A stretch of DNA of 64,000 nucleotides from Nematostella vectensis (GCF_932526225.1 NC_064039.1:7267001-7331000), one strand, 5' to 3'; shown: positions 43,691 through 56,837, counted from the stretch's first letter. A program made the numbers and translations. Notes: generated by a model from the sequence alone, not told the origin.

Positions 43691-46600
43691 TTAACCGCTG
43701 TTGTCTCTCTTATTAACGTAATAGGCCGTGTAGCAAATGATAAATATGACATACGCACTCGGGAAAATAATTCTTGATACTCTATCAATCCAGTGATCCC
43801 TTCGTATTAGCCGATTTGAACGACACGACACCTTTGTCGCCTCTGCCTGAACCTTGATACTGCCTTTCTTGTTTCTGATGCGACAGACGCCTTCGTCCAT
43901 TACTTTGACAACGATGTCTACATCAGCAGCGTATTCATCCTGAACAACACATAGGAATAAAGTAAGTACTCACTCACGTATCAGTAACACATATCAAACA
44001 TATTCCCCAAGGATAGTGTCCTTCGTTTGCATTGCCTTATATGGTCATTGATGCCCATATTTAGAAGAGCTAAAGTTTTCCCGCTCCCTGATCTCCAGAA
44101 AATATGGTGAAAAATGCTGATTCCTGTCAATTTGAGACTCGTGGCAAGAATTTGTCCAAAAAAACCTGACAGCTTGGTTAAATTTTCATCTCACTAATCT
44201 TGAAAAGCCCTTAGACCCAGGCCTCCCAGAGATTGACCGAGCGGGTTTGAAGGTCACCCAAATATTAATATGGCCCCTCCCCCATCCTCCTCCAATGGCC
44301 TTCCCCTTAATAGTTGCACCCCGCCCCCTCCTTTGAGGAATAGGGGACTTGCGCTAAGAGATCACGTGACCTTTTTGGGTGGCAAATTCAAAACAAAAAA
44401 AATCAAAAACAAAAGAAACAAAAAGTCTCCGTCTGAAAAACATTAACCGCTGACCAGGCGCACGAATTGTGCCGCTGACCGTTGGTACTCACCTCCATCG
44501 CTAGATCCGCCTGCTCCTTGTGCCTTAGCATCTTACAGCGCGTGTAGCCAAGGTTAGCGTCAGTATTCAACACCATGATGTACTCAAGGAGCGCGGCAAA
44601 AATGAACCCGAATGAGGTCAACAGGAAGTAGTCGACGGCCTTCATGTAGCTGACCTTGGGCATATTGCTGTTGACGGAGCCTTGCAGCAGGATGGATGTG
44701 AGAATGGTGGTGATGCTGAGACCCACCCGAGCAGGCACAGCGTCAGGGTTGATGAAGAAACAGCACCAGGACAACACCACGAGGACCACTGATGGCACGT
44801 AGATGGACGACACGAAACTCTCCGTGCGACGCCTGAACGAGAATATCGCCATCAAGCTAGCGAACGACCCTAGAATGAACAATTGCCGGTTACATCAAAG
44901 TGTCGTTTTAATCACGTTTATTTTTATAGTTGTGTCGAAAACTTTGTTGTTGTTTTTACTCGATCGACGCTACTGCTACTGCCATTCTGGCTATTCCTAT
45001 GATGCAGTCGTTATTAGTACATCTTCGATTTTGTTGTCATTATTCTTTTGTAAAATAAGTCATTCTCTGTCAGTTTTATTGTCGTTCCTGTTTGTTGATG
45101 TTGCTGTCATTGTTTTCAATAATGCCTGTTGTTATTGTCATTTTTTGTTGTTCTCGATGGTTCCGCTATTTACTTATTGTCGTTGATGTTTTGTTGTTGC
45201 GAATACCTTTGCTATTTTCTTGTTTTTTTGAAGTGGTGTGTACTTTGATGAGATCGAACTGAGCCATCTCCGACGACACGATTTCGATTCCCTGAGAGTT
45301 CCACTTGTAGTCTAGATCATTCTTAGTGTACGCGTCTGTACAACAACAAAAACATACCAGACATAAGATTACTATATTTCCCATATTACAAAGCCATTTC
45401 CTCCACAATTTTTCACTTCCCCAAATTAGATCCTAATTAGAGCCAAATACCAATATTTGGTTCAATTCTTTTTTTATCGCCCTTGAATTGTGACTATATA
45501 CGCTTTTGAAGGCCCCAGACCGTAACGCTTTAGATTATCACAGGCTCCCCGCGCGCTCGGGGGAGGGGGGTTCTCTTTTAACTCACCGACCCACCCTTTG
45601 ATCTGACACTATATATGCGCTCTACTGTTCAGAACTACAAAGGCGGTAAATCTGTGTTATCGGTAGCGTTTCATACTCACAGCTCTCTATAAATCTGTAT
45701 TATCGTCAGCCTTTCATACTCACAGCTCTCTATATATCCTTTCATACTCACAGCTCTCTATAAATCCTTTCATACTCACAGCTCTCTATAAATCTGTGTT
45801 ATCGGCAGCCTTTCATACTCACAGCTCTCTATAAATCCTTTCATACTCACAGCTCTCTATAAATCTGTGTTATTGGCAGCCTTTCATACTCACAGCTCTC
45901 TATAAATCCTTTCATACTCACATTTCTCTATAAATCTGTGTTATCGGCAGCCTTTCATACTCACAGCTCTCTATAAATCCTTTCATACTCACAGCTCTCT
46001 ATAAATCTGTGTTATCGGCAGCCTTTCACACTCACAGCTCTCTATAAATCCTTTCATACTCACAGCTCTCTATAAATCTGTGTTATCGGTAGCCTTTCAT
46101 ACCCACAGCTCTCTATAAATCCTTTCATACTCACAGCTCTCTATAAATCCTTTCATACTCACAGCTCTCTATAAATCCTTTCATACTCACAGCTCTCTAT
46201 AAATCTGTGTTATCGGCAGCCTTTCATACTCACAGCTCTCTATAAATCCTTTCATACTCACAGCTCTCTATAAATCTGTGTTATCGGTAGCCTTTCATAC
46301 CCACAGCTCTCTATAAATCCTTTCATACTCACAGCTCTCTATAAATCCTTTCATACTCACAGCTCTCTATGATCAGAGGACAGTGCTGGGTGTCCATCGG
46401 GTAAAGACGAAGGTCCATATCGCACTGTGCGGTAAGCGTTATCCTGAAAATGAATACTATATCAGAGCCGTAGCAGGTTACGTAAGATGGGGGGGGGGAC
46501 AATACAAAAACATTAAGAAAATATCGGGGGGGCGGAACACAGCAACGCCCCTTCTGGTCATTCCATTATATCTTTTGAATATATTGGGGGGGGGGGGCAT

Positions 46601-49183
46601 GCCCCCGGTGCCCCACCGGTCCTGCTAAACTTAATAAAATTAAAAAAAATGATTAAATACATAAATGATGAACTGAATTAACTAATAAACTAGGTTAACT
46701 TAATTACAAGAGTCACAAGTGTTTACAAAAAAGATTTCCTCCTCCTCCTCCTTTTATTTGATTTTAGGCATTGATCTTGACGCTCCCCCCCCCCCCCCCC
46801 TCCTCTCCCCAAACACACACACACCTTGCTTGACTGCATTTACCTAGTACTGAAGTAGATCTTGCCGTCCGGCCAAATCATGACACGCATGTTCTCACGA
46901 GTCACGTGATGGTACTTGGAGCGTTTAACATTCCAGAAGTAAGTATCGGGAGTCCAGAACATCTTGGTCGGGTCAGCGGCCATGGTGAACGGCTCTGTGA
47001 AGTTGCTCTTGAATCGTGGATCGTACCACCATTGCCTCAAGAAGATGTCAAATGAGTATTCCTGAAAAGGTCAAACTTTATCATCAGTATTATCTGATAG
47101 ATTATAGTGGGCGTTGGCAGGATCTGCTGAAGAAAGAGAGGGTTTCACAAGCATATAAATTAGATGTGTAAAAGAATAAACATTTGAAATAGCTAGAAAA
47201 GTAAATCACATTTGTAGACTGAAAAAGGTACTTGTGTCCGACTGCACCAACCCCTAGTAGACTTACATACCATGTTTGCCTCTTGGATCTCGCCGAATGA
47301 GATGACCTTGAACTCTATCAGGACCATCACTGGTAGACCGCCGTAATTTGGACGGACCTTCCGATCATACGATGCTAAGGCGTCATTAATGAACACGGAG
47401 AGGTTATGGGCGTTGGCGATAGGGTTACCCTCATCCTTTCTCTGGTCCTCTGGCCTGAAAGGTAGAAAAGAACTATCGTTACTATCAATATAATTCATGT
47501 TTTCTTAGAAATTGGATGAAGCAAAAATAGATATTAATCCACATAAAGAAAAATTCGCCAGCATCTGTGAATGAGGATCATTTAAAATGGGTAATGATAT
47601 TTTTTATTATTATATGACTTAATTTATTAAAATACACAATTTTGGGGGTAATATGTAATAGGTTTAACACAAACATTCTCGCTAATAAAATTAAAAATTA
47701 AAATTTAACTCTCAATTTCCTATTCGCCATTAACATCCCATTTTATTCTTGGCATTTTTGGCTGATTTTAGAATAGAGGGCATTCGCACGAGCGTTTTAC
47801 TGTTATAGCGACAGATTGATGTCCCAAGAGACTCTAGGCGCCCAAAAGAACTCAATATTTTTCAGTCTACGTCACAGCGAGCTGTGTGTGGCGTAACCTT
47901 ATAAGACTTCGACTAGGAACCTGGTTATTGCCTCCCTATTAATGCGCGGGTGCCTCGGTACCTGTGTGTTACACAGTTCGCTAGATAGCGGTGTTGGGGC
48001 CGAAATCTCCAGCCTAGCCGTAAAGCTTTAGCTGCCATACGGTGATTCGGCGCCACGTCTGGATGTATGGTGTCCTTTTTTACATTTTCGTTTTCAATCT
48101 AGAAGGTTCGAATCATGGCCGAGACCGTTATATATTTTAAAGCCTTTTTGGCCACTCCAATCTCTTTTGCCAGTTTGATAAAGGATATCTACAACAAACG
48201 AGTGCCGGAAGTGTCGACAAGATGTCAAAATTTCCATATATGGTGTCTAAGAGTCCATATATGGTGTCTAAGTGTCCATATATGGTGTCTAGGTGTCCAT
48301 ATATGGTGTCTAGGTGCCAATATATGGGATCTAGATGTCCATATATGGTGTCTAGGTGTCAATATATGGTGTCTAGATGTCCATATATGGTGTCTAGATG
48401 TCCATATATGGTGTCTAGGGGTCAATATATGGTGTCTAGATGTCCACATATGGTGTCTAGATGTCCATATATGGTGTCTACGTGTCCACATATGGTGTCT
48501 AGATGTCCATATATGGTGTCTAGGTGTCCATATATGGTGTCTAGGTGTCGATATATGGTGTCTAGGTGTCCATATATGGTGTCTAGGTGTCCATATATGG
48601 TGTCTAGATGTCCATATATGGTGTCCAGGTGTCCATATATGGTGTCTAGGTGTCCATATATGGTGTCTAGGTGTCCACATATGGTGTCTAGGTGTCCATA
48701 TATGGTGTCTAGGTGTCAATATATGGTGTCTAGGTGTCAATATATGGTGTCTAGGTGTCAATATATGGTGTCTAGGTGTCCACATATGGTGTCTAGGTGT
48801 CCATATATGGTGTCAAGACATGCTTACATGGTGTCTAGGTGTCCATATATGGTGTCTAGGTGTCCATATATGGTGTCAAGGTGCCAATATATTGTGTCTA
48901 GGTGTCCATATATGGTTTCTAGATGTCCATATATGGTGTCTAGGTGTCCATATATGGTGTCCAGGTGTCCATATATGGTGTCCAGGTGTCCATATATGGT
49001 GTCCAGGTGTCCATATATGGTGTCAAGACATGCTTACATGTTGTCTAGGTGTCCATATATGGTGTGTAGCTGTCCAGATATGGTGTCTGAGTAGGTATGT
49101 ATTTCTTACCAACTTGAGCAGTTCGCTGATATGCAGCCCATAAGAAAGACGCAGATCGCGACGTAGACTGCTGCGATGTACAT
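43691..49183 (-). CDS. Cys-loop ligand-gated anion channel subunit (GABA-A/glycine receptor type)
   Basis: Seven minus-strand exons join in phase: 49183-49110, 47454-47271, 47061-46844, 46443-46361, 45335-45207, 44869-44493, 43939-43691, giving 437 aa. Residues 1-22 are a signal peptide. The extracellular domain has loop A WTPDTYFWN and a Cys-loop with Cys 166 and 180 exactly 13 residues apart (CDMDLRLYPMDTQHC). M1 is about 248-268. M2 starts PARVGLSITTILTS at 275, where Pro-Ala-Arg at the inner mouth is the anion-selectivity motif. M3 is about 308-330 and M4 about 406-430. The M3-M4 loop is short. Loop C (about 215-230) lacks an obvious aromatic TGxY-type motif, so the agonist is unclear. 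The start ATG lies 16 nt inside an exon that opens with an acceptor, so a 5' UTR exon lies upstream. The exon 5 donor (AAAG|gtattc) is moderate but is the one that fits phase. Confidence 0.9.
43990..44272 (-). mobile_element. Dispersed 283-bp repeat, copy B
   Basis: Reverse-complement counterpart of 16216-16498, highly similar end to end, with termini catatcaa and ttaatatg. It lies in the last intron of the Cys-loop receptor gene. Two copies of the same length in unrelated surroundings show that it is a complete non-autonomous element. Confidence 0.75.
44339..44400. repeat. End fragment of the 14316-14593 MITE family
   Basis: The stretch aataggggacttgcgctaag followed by atcacgtgacctttttggg matches the left end of the element at 14316. 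Its other end is absent. Confidence 0.5.
45645..46378. repeat. 28/43-bp minisatellite reiterating the exon 4 splice donor
   Basis: About 21 units, of two alternating lengths (28 bp and 43 bp), fill most of intron 4 of the receptor. On the gene strand each unit reads atagagagctgtgagtatga, that is the last ten bases of exon 4 plus its 5' splice site. The authentic junction at 46361/46360 is the first unit. Two or three units have changes in the donor core. Confidence 0.93.
46455..46630. repeat. G-rich dispersed repeat (family of 9500-9915)
   Basis: It contains gccgtagcaggttac, G runs, the aacgccccttctg core and gcatgcccccggtgcccc, which match the reverse complement of 9770-9895. It lies immediately upstream of exon 4 of the receptor. 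Confidence 0.5.
47500..48225. other. Part of receptor intron 1
   Basis: No supported exon. The plus-strand open frame starting at 48115 only stays open because it runs into the 21-bp array. Confidence 0.35.
48235..49095. repeat. 21-bp minisatellite, 41 units, rich in CCATATATGG
   Basis: Forty-one units of tgtccatatatggtgtctag plus one base. Twenty-six contain exactly CCATATATGG, which fits the CArG box CC(A/T)6GG bound by SRF-type MADS proteins. The others are variants (caatatatgg, ccacatatgg, cgatatatgg). The array is in intron 1 of the receptor and ends about 15 bp from the exon 1 donor. All three frames per strand are affected by the 21-bp period, so the long open frames are artefacts. 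Confidence 0.95.
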
Positions 49184-49199
49184 CACCAATGTCGTTAGC

Positions 49200-49515
49200 C
49201 TGAAAAAAATGCGGATGTTGAGTATTGAAGTGAAACATTTTCAAGGAGGCTTTTACAAAGCGGAGGTGAGGGTCAAACGAATGTGCTAAGACAGATAAAA
49301 AAAATTCAAGATATAGGGCCTGGAATTCTGAGCACTAGTAGGCCCCATTAACGCTGAGGTGATAATAATTCTACAACCACAAATTGGTAAGGTTTTTTTT
49401 CGCTGTGCACAATCATACAATAAAAAGGAATAATCTTCTAACTGTTCTACCAGAGAACGAGGAGCAGGTAATAATTACAGAGATCGACAGAGAAAAGTGA
49501 TCGGATTTTAGGCCT
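49200..49515. other. Upstream of the first coding exon of the receptor
   Basis: An acceptor at 49200-49201 shows that this is intron sequence leading to a 5' UTR exon not identified here. No other feature is supported. Confidence 0.3.
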
Positions 49516-49519
49516 GCCT

Positions 49520-49773
49520 CTTAAAGCCGCATTGTCATCAGTTTACTTCCAGAGGTCCTGTAAACCTCAACCGTTGAAAGACAAAAGAATCTATTAGAAT
49601 CCGAGATATTTAACAGGCCATCCGCTCTAAATTATCGATCACATTCCCGAAGAAACTTCCAATAGACACACTGCTTTCAATATTTTGAAATAGTTTTCGC
49701 GTTTTCCGTTTAAAATCATCGGATATTGCTACGTAATCGACCGGAAGTAAACTGGTGACAATGCGGCTTTAAG
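49520..49773. mobile_element. MITE with TTAA target site, 254 bp
   Basis: The ends are inverted copies: cttaaagccgcattgtcatc on the left and its near complement ending gacaatgcggctttaag on the right, with TTAA at both boundaries. TTAA duplication is typical of piggyBac and Kolobok elements. It is non-coding. A truncated relative is at 27448-27540. Confidence 0.75.
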
Positions 49774-49779
49774 TTTTCG

Positions 49780-52700
49780 AATCATGGCTTCCTGGGATTT
49801 TGCGAGTACATTTTCGTGCATTCGTCATTTCATTTTCTCGCCTTGTTTCGCGCTTTTATTTTCTATAGGAAGCTATAGGTTGCACTCAAAATAGCTATAC
49901 TACTGAAACATGTAACCACCATGTACGCTTTTATATACGCACTTTTATTTCTGAAGGAGTATTTTATTATTATTTGTTCTTATCAAATGCAAACACAGTG
50001 CTAATGGTGCAAACATTTTCACATTAATAGAATATTTTTATGAAAGATAAATCAATAAAGAAATTTTTCTGTAATAATATTTCTAGGGAGCCCAAAAAAA
50101 TAATATGCCAAGAAAAATTACGATTTTTCCAGCTTTATAAAACCTTTTTTCCCCAGCTTTATAAAAACTATTACGCAGTGATATCAATAAAGAATTTTAG
50201 TTTTGCATATTTATAACTGATATATTAGTTCATCTAATGAAAACAATACCCGACTTGATAAAATCACGATACGTCAATTTACTGATCAATAATTCGGTAA
50301 AAGCCAATACTCATGGTTAACAATAAATACAATTAAGGTTTACCTAAGCGAACCGGTAATTTCCATGGGACATATAAAGTTATAAAAAAATAATACGCCA
50401 TTCTCAAATAGAATAACGGTATGTACTTAAAATAAAGACCGTGTTTACCTTGAAGCCATGTTTATAAACACACACAAGTAACTCGCCCTTGATTTAAATC
50501 GGTCCTTTAAGTGAATATGCGCCTGGATGTCGGCAAATAACAGTCGATGTATTATCCTTGCCCTAACCACTGAGTACAGGTATTGGTTAGCGTTACAATT
50601 CAAAATATCTCATGGAGAATTGCCACAAATTTCGTTACTCTGTGGCTATTATCACACGTTTCAGTTGGATGAAGGATTTCGCGCATATTCTAGCAACGGC
50701 TTAAATTTCACGAATCAAGGTGTTTGGAAAGCATAATGTTTCCCTGTCTTTATCTTATTAGCGCTTACCGAATCTTTTTGTCGCTTATGCACTGTTTTTT
50801 CTTGTACATTTTTCACACATTTATTACCACAAAAACCAACAATTCTTTGCTACCCAGAAAAATACCTAAATGAATACTTACTAAGAACCGCCTGTTTTAC
50901 AAGAATGTTTTAATTTTCTACTAAGAATTAATAACGGAGTATAATGCAATAAGTTTTGGTTTTATTGTACCCATCACAACATTAATCATTTAACATTGTA
51001 ATTGTACTATTTTCAGATTTCTGTCAAATGTAACTAGGTAACAAAAAGAAATAGGTTAGCTATAATCTGAGCTCAATATTTTTTTAAAAAGATGTTTACG
51101 GAAAAAAAATGTTATAAGCACTCCGGACTAGCATCTTTTTCTCGAGGAATCATGAGTGACAACTTCTTTTTCCTTCCAGCTGAGCTGTTATGCTTCAAAT
51201 ATTCGTGTATCATGTTCCCAGCCTGCAAAGGATCATGGTTACTAGAATACTTCAGACTTATACTGCAAACCGGCAACCAAACCCTCCTTACATAATCAGC
51301 CGTAAGAGGAGAAAGAAACAATTGAATATTTTCTAAATAAACTTTCACGTGAAGTTCCGGTATAAAAGGGATGGGACAGCCCCTTTCGTACACTTTAACA
51401 TAACCGATAGGATACAGATTTCCTATCGCTATAGCGACACAGAAAGAAGTGAGACCAGGCTGTTAGGAGGGCCTTTGTCAGCTACTGTTATCGCTTTCTT
51501 TCGAATTTGGAAGACAAGTTATTTGAAGAAATTTCTAAATATCAATCTAAAAACAAAATTGTTAAAGTTATTTGCCATTTTCAATCGGAAATATTGCAAT
51601 AGCTTTGCCAAATCAGCCAATGAAAATGGGTGCTTCCTCGCACTCTATATTTTGCTAGGATTACAAGATGGCGGCTGACCGAGACGGTTTTCTGGGTTGA
51701 AAGAATCATGGACTTTCACCTAGTGGCGCACGGGATACCATGCGCGAACTAGATGCGCAAAATATATGAAGGCCAGAGTTTCTTCCGGTAGGTACGTTAT
51801 ATATGATACGTAGGTACGAACGGACAAAAGAACGTCCAAAGAAGAATAGAATAACATTTCAGGACAGTATATAACGTACCTACCCTCCTCCCTCTATTTA
51901 CCGCAAACCCACATGATGTGAAAAATAATGCTACATAAAATTCGCTTCCATAAACAAGTTAAAATTGAACACACACTATTGTCTGACGGTCAGCTATTTG
52001 TCCACGAGCACATTGCCTGATCAATATAACAGTTACATTTATATATTAACTTAATAATGATAAACGTGATAATCGTAAATAACGTATTCACTAAAGGTTC
52101 ACACAGAGTATAAATGCCCCTCACAATATCAAAACGGTCACGCAGCAGCCAACATTGCTATATAACAACCAATCGTTTGTTTTTCACGGCCACATACCAT
52201 ATCATAAAAGTCACATAAATAAGTGCTTTAGCGAAGATTTTAAGCCTCATTATTGAATTAAATTACTTAACCAAATTTGCCAGAATTGCGTTCAAGCGCT
52301 TGGTTGGCCCAGTGTTTGTTGCCGTTGCCGTGAATGTGAATTTAAGGGGAAAAGACTGGCACACAGTGTGAACGCAAAAATACCTTCTAAAGAAATGAAT
52401 TCAATCATCACAGCTCAGGGTCTCTTTTTGCGACAAGCGATATTTACCTTCACATATATGCTTCCAATTCGCTGCGCTTAGCCGTCTAAACGCTGATAAA
52501 TTGTTAGGCTATTCCTGATAACCTGTTAGGCTATCCCAGAGCTGTCTTGTGGTTAACTTTCCCACTAGGACTCGATAACGCGAGAGATTATGTCCAAATT
52601 AGGGCTAAAACCTCAGGAAGCCCACAGGTACTATGATTCAACGAGGCTGTACCGTTAAAAACGTGATCTAGAAGGCAAAACTGTTCAACGGTAGCGAGCA

Positions 52701-55250
52701 AACGTCTACGTTAAATGTCTACAATGACCGCACGAGATTTTCCTCTTTTTGTCTTTTTTCTATGAAGTGGCCCACGCTTTTCCACAGCCGCCCGATAGCA
52801 CCTCTTTATTGTTTCCTAATTACCTACACGGAATATTATGTAAACGAACTTTAAGCCTTTAGCAGGAATTCGTGATGACATTCGAACGTCACTGTAAAGG
52901 TTACAAGTATTTCCTTATACTCGCCTCAAATTTGAAGATCCTCACAAGGAAAACTCAAATGGTAGCTCACATTTTTAAATATTTTGAATAAAATCGCTGT
53001 TTTTCTTTTCTTACCGAGACTATCAAAATAACGAGCGCAACACGTTCAACACGTATTTTCAGATTAACTACAGGAATATACAGGACGTTTGTACTTTTTC
53101 CAGAAAAAAAGCGGTTACAAATGGAAATATATCCTCATTAAACAAAAATATAAATAAAAGCAATCCTGGTGATACAGTACGATCGAACGGTTTTGAGTGT
53201 TCGAATAGACTTGGGACGCAAAATAGGACCGTCAAAATATCGAAAAAACACAAACATACTAAATGTCTGCAAATACGGAGGGTTGAGTATGAGAAATAAA
53301 ATTCGCAATATCTGTTACAAGGGGCATTATTGTAGATTGTAATAAATACTATGTTTACTTACCTAAACTTATTCAGAAATAACAGCTAAAAACAACGATA
53401 GGTTATAGTTCTTTTCTCCCCAATTTCTGGATGAGAAGATTTCATTTCAATTCCGATTTTCTGGTCTTAAAAAGGAGAATTACTGTAGAAGCTTTTGAGT
53501 GATTCCCTGATTCATTGTGTTCATTAGTCTGAATTCTGCACATCGTTAATAAGTAATGTAGTGAAAGGGGTTAATGTTCTTTACTGCTCTGTCTGCTGCT
53601 CCGCAAGCCTTAGCGCCCTGAGCCATAGGTGGTGGGGAATTCCACCAGTCTTGCATCTAACACACAAGGCAAAACAAACAATCCCATCAGATACAGACTA
53701 TAGCTGTATCCACATAGAGTCAATAGAGTTCAATAAGCAAGCAATTTAGAAAAGGGATTCCAAATGCTATAACACAATTAAACAATGTCTTCCCATGTTT
53801 TGAAAATAATAAATATTCCGAGTTTTTTTTTTACTTGATTATCTGCGACCTATCTGACTCTCTATCTATCATTGTAATGAGGCTGTTGATCAAAGAAATG
53901 GCGTGTTTGCCCTTCATTATTAATACAACGGATGTACAGCAAGCGTGGAAATTCATTTGCGAACTAGCGGGTTCGAAACAATAGCTCGCCTATGGCTACC
54001 CGTTCGCACTCTGGGGGCTGGCCACAGGCGCTTTTAGGCGGAGTTTCCGACCATTCTTTACCACAGCAGGCGATTTAAACAACTCTGCTGAAAAACATGC
54101 CGGTCTTTTTGAAAGCATAAGACTACTTTTGTTGCAAAAGCTTAGAGCAGCGCCAATAACTTGACCTTTGATGTTTTTTTTTGTACATGAGTATCTGTAC
54201 TTTACAGTTTTTGTGGTATTATAATATACTGATGTAGTATATGCCCCAGAACAGGTGAAATAGCAAATAAAGTAAACGAACGCTTAAGCGTTATGTTCTC
54301 TTTTTATTGGTTCCTTCGGTGTTAATTAACGCGGGTAAAGAATAATTTTTTTAACAGATTATCGTGTCTATTCAGTCCAATTCCAGTCAAATTTTCGTTT
54401 GCGCGCCCTGTTGTGTTTTGCGAAGCTCTGGTGTATTGCTGGTGTATATTAATACAAAGCCAATTTATGTTTAAAAATTAAACACATTTTTCTATTAGAA
54501 TGGACGGCACACGAAAAAAATATCTTTAACTAGAGGACGTTCAAAACACGATTTGCGAAAGAGTTTATAAAGCGCCTTTGCATCGTGGGTGTGGAGACTG
54601 GTCTATTAAATTTTGGCACAGGCCGTAAATAAAGATTTAAGGAAAATACTATAAATGTACAAAATCAATATTCGCTTGAAAGCTATGTTTTTCGGAGAGA
54701 TGATAAATTTCATTAAAATATCATAATTTTACTTATCTAGAAAGTTCTCTATAAAGGGGATTACGATAAAGTAAAATAAAAACAAAACAAAAAACGTTTA
54801 ACTTAATGGATGTTTAACAATTTAAAAATATCTTGACTCATGAAAGGAAATTTCTGTGTATTTGCGTGGAGGTTATTTCTACTTCAACCAAGAGGGGAAT
54901 GGGTGATGATATTATAAATGTCTTTCAACCGAATGTCAAATGCAATACGCGGCAACTAATAGAAACTACCCCTCCCCATACAATCCCACTGCCTATAAAT
55001 CTGACATAGACTCGAACGCGTGCGTTCAAATCATGCTGTCAATGATATGAAGGTGGCGGTGCTGGTAGCCGGCCTTATGGACAACCGATACCCGAAAACG
55101 AACGGAGTCCAAGCTTATCATCAAACAAAACAACCTGGCGCCGAGCGGCCTAAATTTAGATGTAGGACTGTCCATGATTTGAACGCACGCTGAGACAATC
55201 TCCCATGCGCCCTTGCGAGCGCACTGGAACTTTCATTTGTTTAGTTTTTG
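49780..55250. other. Long gene-poor region upstream of the receptor
   Basis: No supported coding gene on either strand. Several donor-like sequences on the minus strand (for example near 53360 and 50450) could mark 5' UTR exons of the receptor, but nothing decides between them. A near-palindromic pair of blocks (ggtacgttatatatgatacg near 51793 and acagtatataacgtacctac near 51864) suggests a small inverted repeat. Confidence 0.35.
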
Positions 55251-55260
55251 CTCGTCACAA

Positions 55261-55605
55261 TTTATAAGTTAAACGAGACTTACCTGTAAGTTGAAGTTTG
55301 ACTTGAATTCTATACCATAAACATTAGTAACCGGAGGACTGACATGAAGAACAAACTTAAAGCCTACTGGGAGCAACGTGACGTCACTAATCATTTGTTC
55401 AAAACACTCATTGTGGAAATGCACAAAAATAGAAGTAACCGGGGACAAACATAAGCCACACTGGGAGGGTGTGGTGGGTGTCAGTCCTCCGGTTACTAAT
55501 GTTTATGGTATAGAATTCAAGTCAAACTTCAACTTACAGGTAAGTCTCGTTTAACTTATAAATTCTATCCCATAAACCGTAACCTTCGTACTGACATGAA
55601 GACTT
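55261..55605. repeat. Terminal inverted/direct repeat complex of the DIRS element
   Basis: Positions 55261-55345 and 55477-55562 are long inverted copies (aagttaaacgagacttacct and its complement). A partial third copy in direct orientation (aattctatcccataaac to actgacatgaag) follows at 55558-55603. DIRS elements end in inverted terminal repeats with an internal complementary region, and this cluster at the 3' end fits that plan. Confidence 0.7.
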
Positions 55606-56837
55606 CAAAGCTTGTGTAATGACACAATGAGTTGCATAACGTGTACAGTAACAATATTTATTACTTTCAATGACACCAATAGTGAAAATGTATAGCAGTA
55701 TAGTATTTCTACAGAAATATGAAAATGATCTTGTAATAAATAAACTAAGTAGTTACATGCTTGTAATGGAAACGTTTAAATGTATTAGCATTACTCCAAT
55801 CTGCTTTCTTTAGAATGTCATCTAAAGGAACATTAGCATGAAAGGCTGCTGGTGATGCAGCATGCCTTGTTGAATGTGGCTTAAATAAATCAATATCGAT
55901 ACCAGACAACTGTAATACTGTCTTAATCCATCGAGCCAAAGTTTGGGAACCAATTGCATGATGAGGCTTTATAAAGGAGATAAGCAGTACATCATCTTGT
56001 CTCAAACTCTTTGTACATTCAATATAATCCTCCAAGCAAATATATGGACATACATCTGGATCCACAGTGTATCTAGGAATAATAACAGGAGGAGCTGGAT
56101 AATTAGGTCTACTCTGTTTCACATTATTGCTAAGAATAGACATATACTCATCTTGAGATTTTTTTCATAAATCTTGTTTCGACTTGTTAATATTAAGTTG
56201 TAATAATGTTTGTTTTCTTTGAATACTAACTAGAGCTAATAGCATAGCTTAAATGAGATATCCTTAAGAGTTAAAGATGTATTAGGACTATATGTCTTCA
56301 GAAATTGAAGTACGGTTTGCACATCCCAGATACCATAATATTTTTTGGAAGGAGGTTTTCTCTCTAAAGCGCCTTTGAGAAAACGACAAACAACAGGATG
56401 CTGGCCTACAGGAATGTTATCCACTGAAATAATAGATGACAAAACTGATCTAGTGGTATTTATAGAAGAATACGATAAAATGAAGCTGTGTGTGTAAGAA
56501 TTCCAACACCTGACTTAAATTGGGGGAATATGGATTAACCTTCCTTTGGCGACAGAATACATCCCACTTCTTGAGATGAACCGCATATTGCTTCTGTGTA
56601 GCAAATTGCCATGAGTCGAGGAGTACACTGGTAACATGCTCCGAAAAGCCTTGCTTTCGGTAATGTTGCCAGACAATGGACATGCCATCAGCTTTAACTT
56701 GCCCTTCATGCTGTGTACTAACTTCTTCTGTGGATAAATTAAAAGCTCCATTTCTTAAGTCCACAACAGAAGCTTGGGTTGATGAGTTAGCAAGACCTTT
56801 GTGTACCAAATCCGAGTAGGCCACACTGGGACAACCA

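Noticed and set aside
48115-49143. Overlapping 342- and 290-codon open frames on the plus strand and a 186-codon frame on the minus strand
   Set aside because: They are created by the 21-bp array, which keeps frames open. The array lies in an intron of the receptor gene.
51092-51678. Open frames of 67-109 codons on both strands
   Set aside because: No recognisable domain, low-complexity lysine-rich stretches, and no supporting splice sites.
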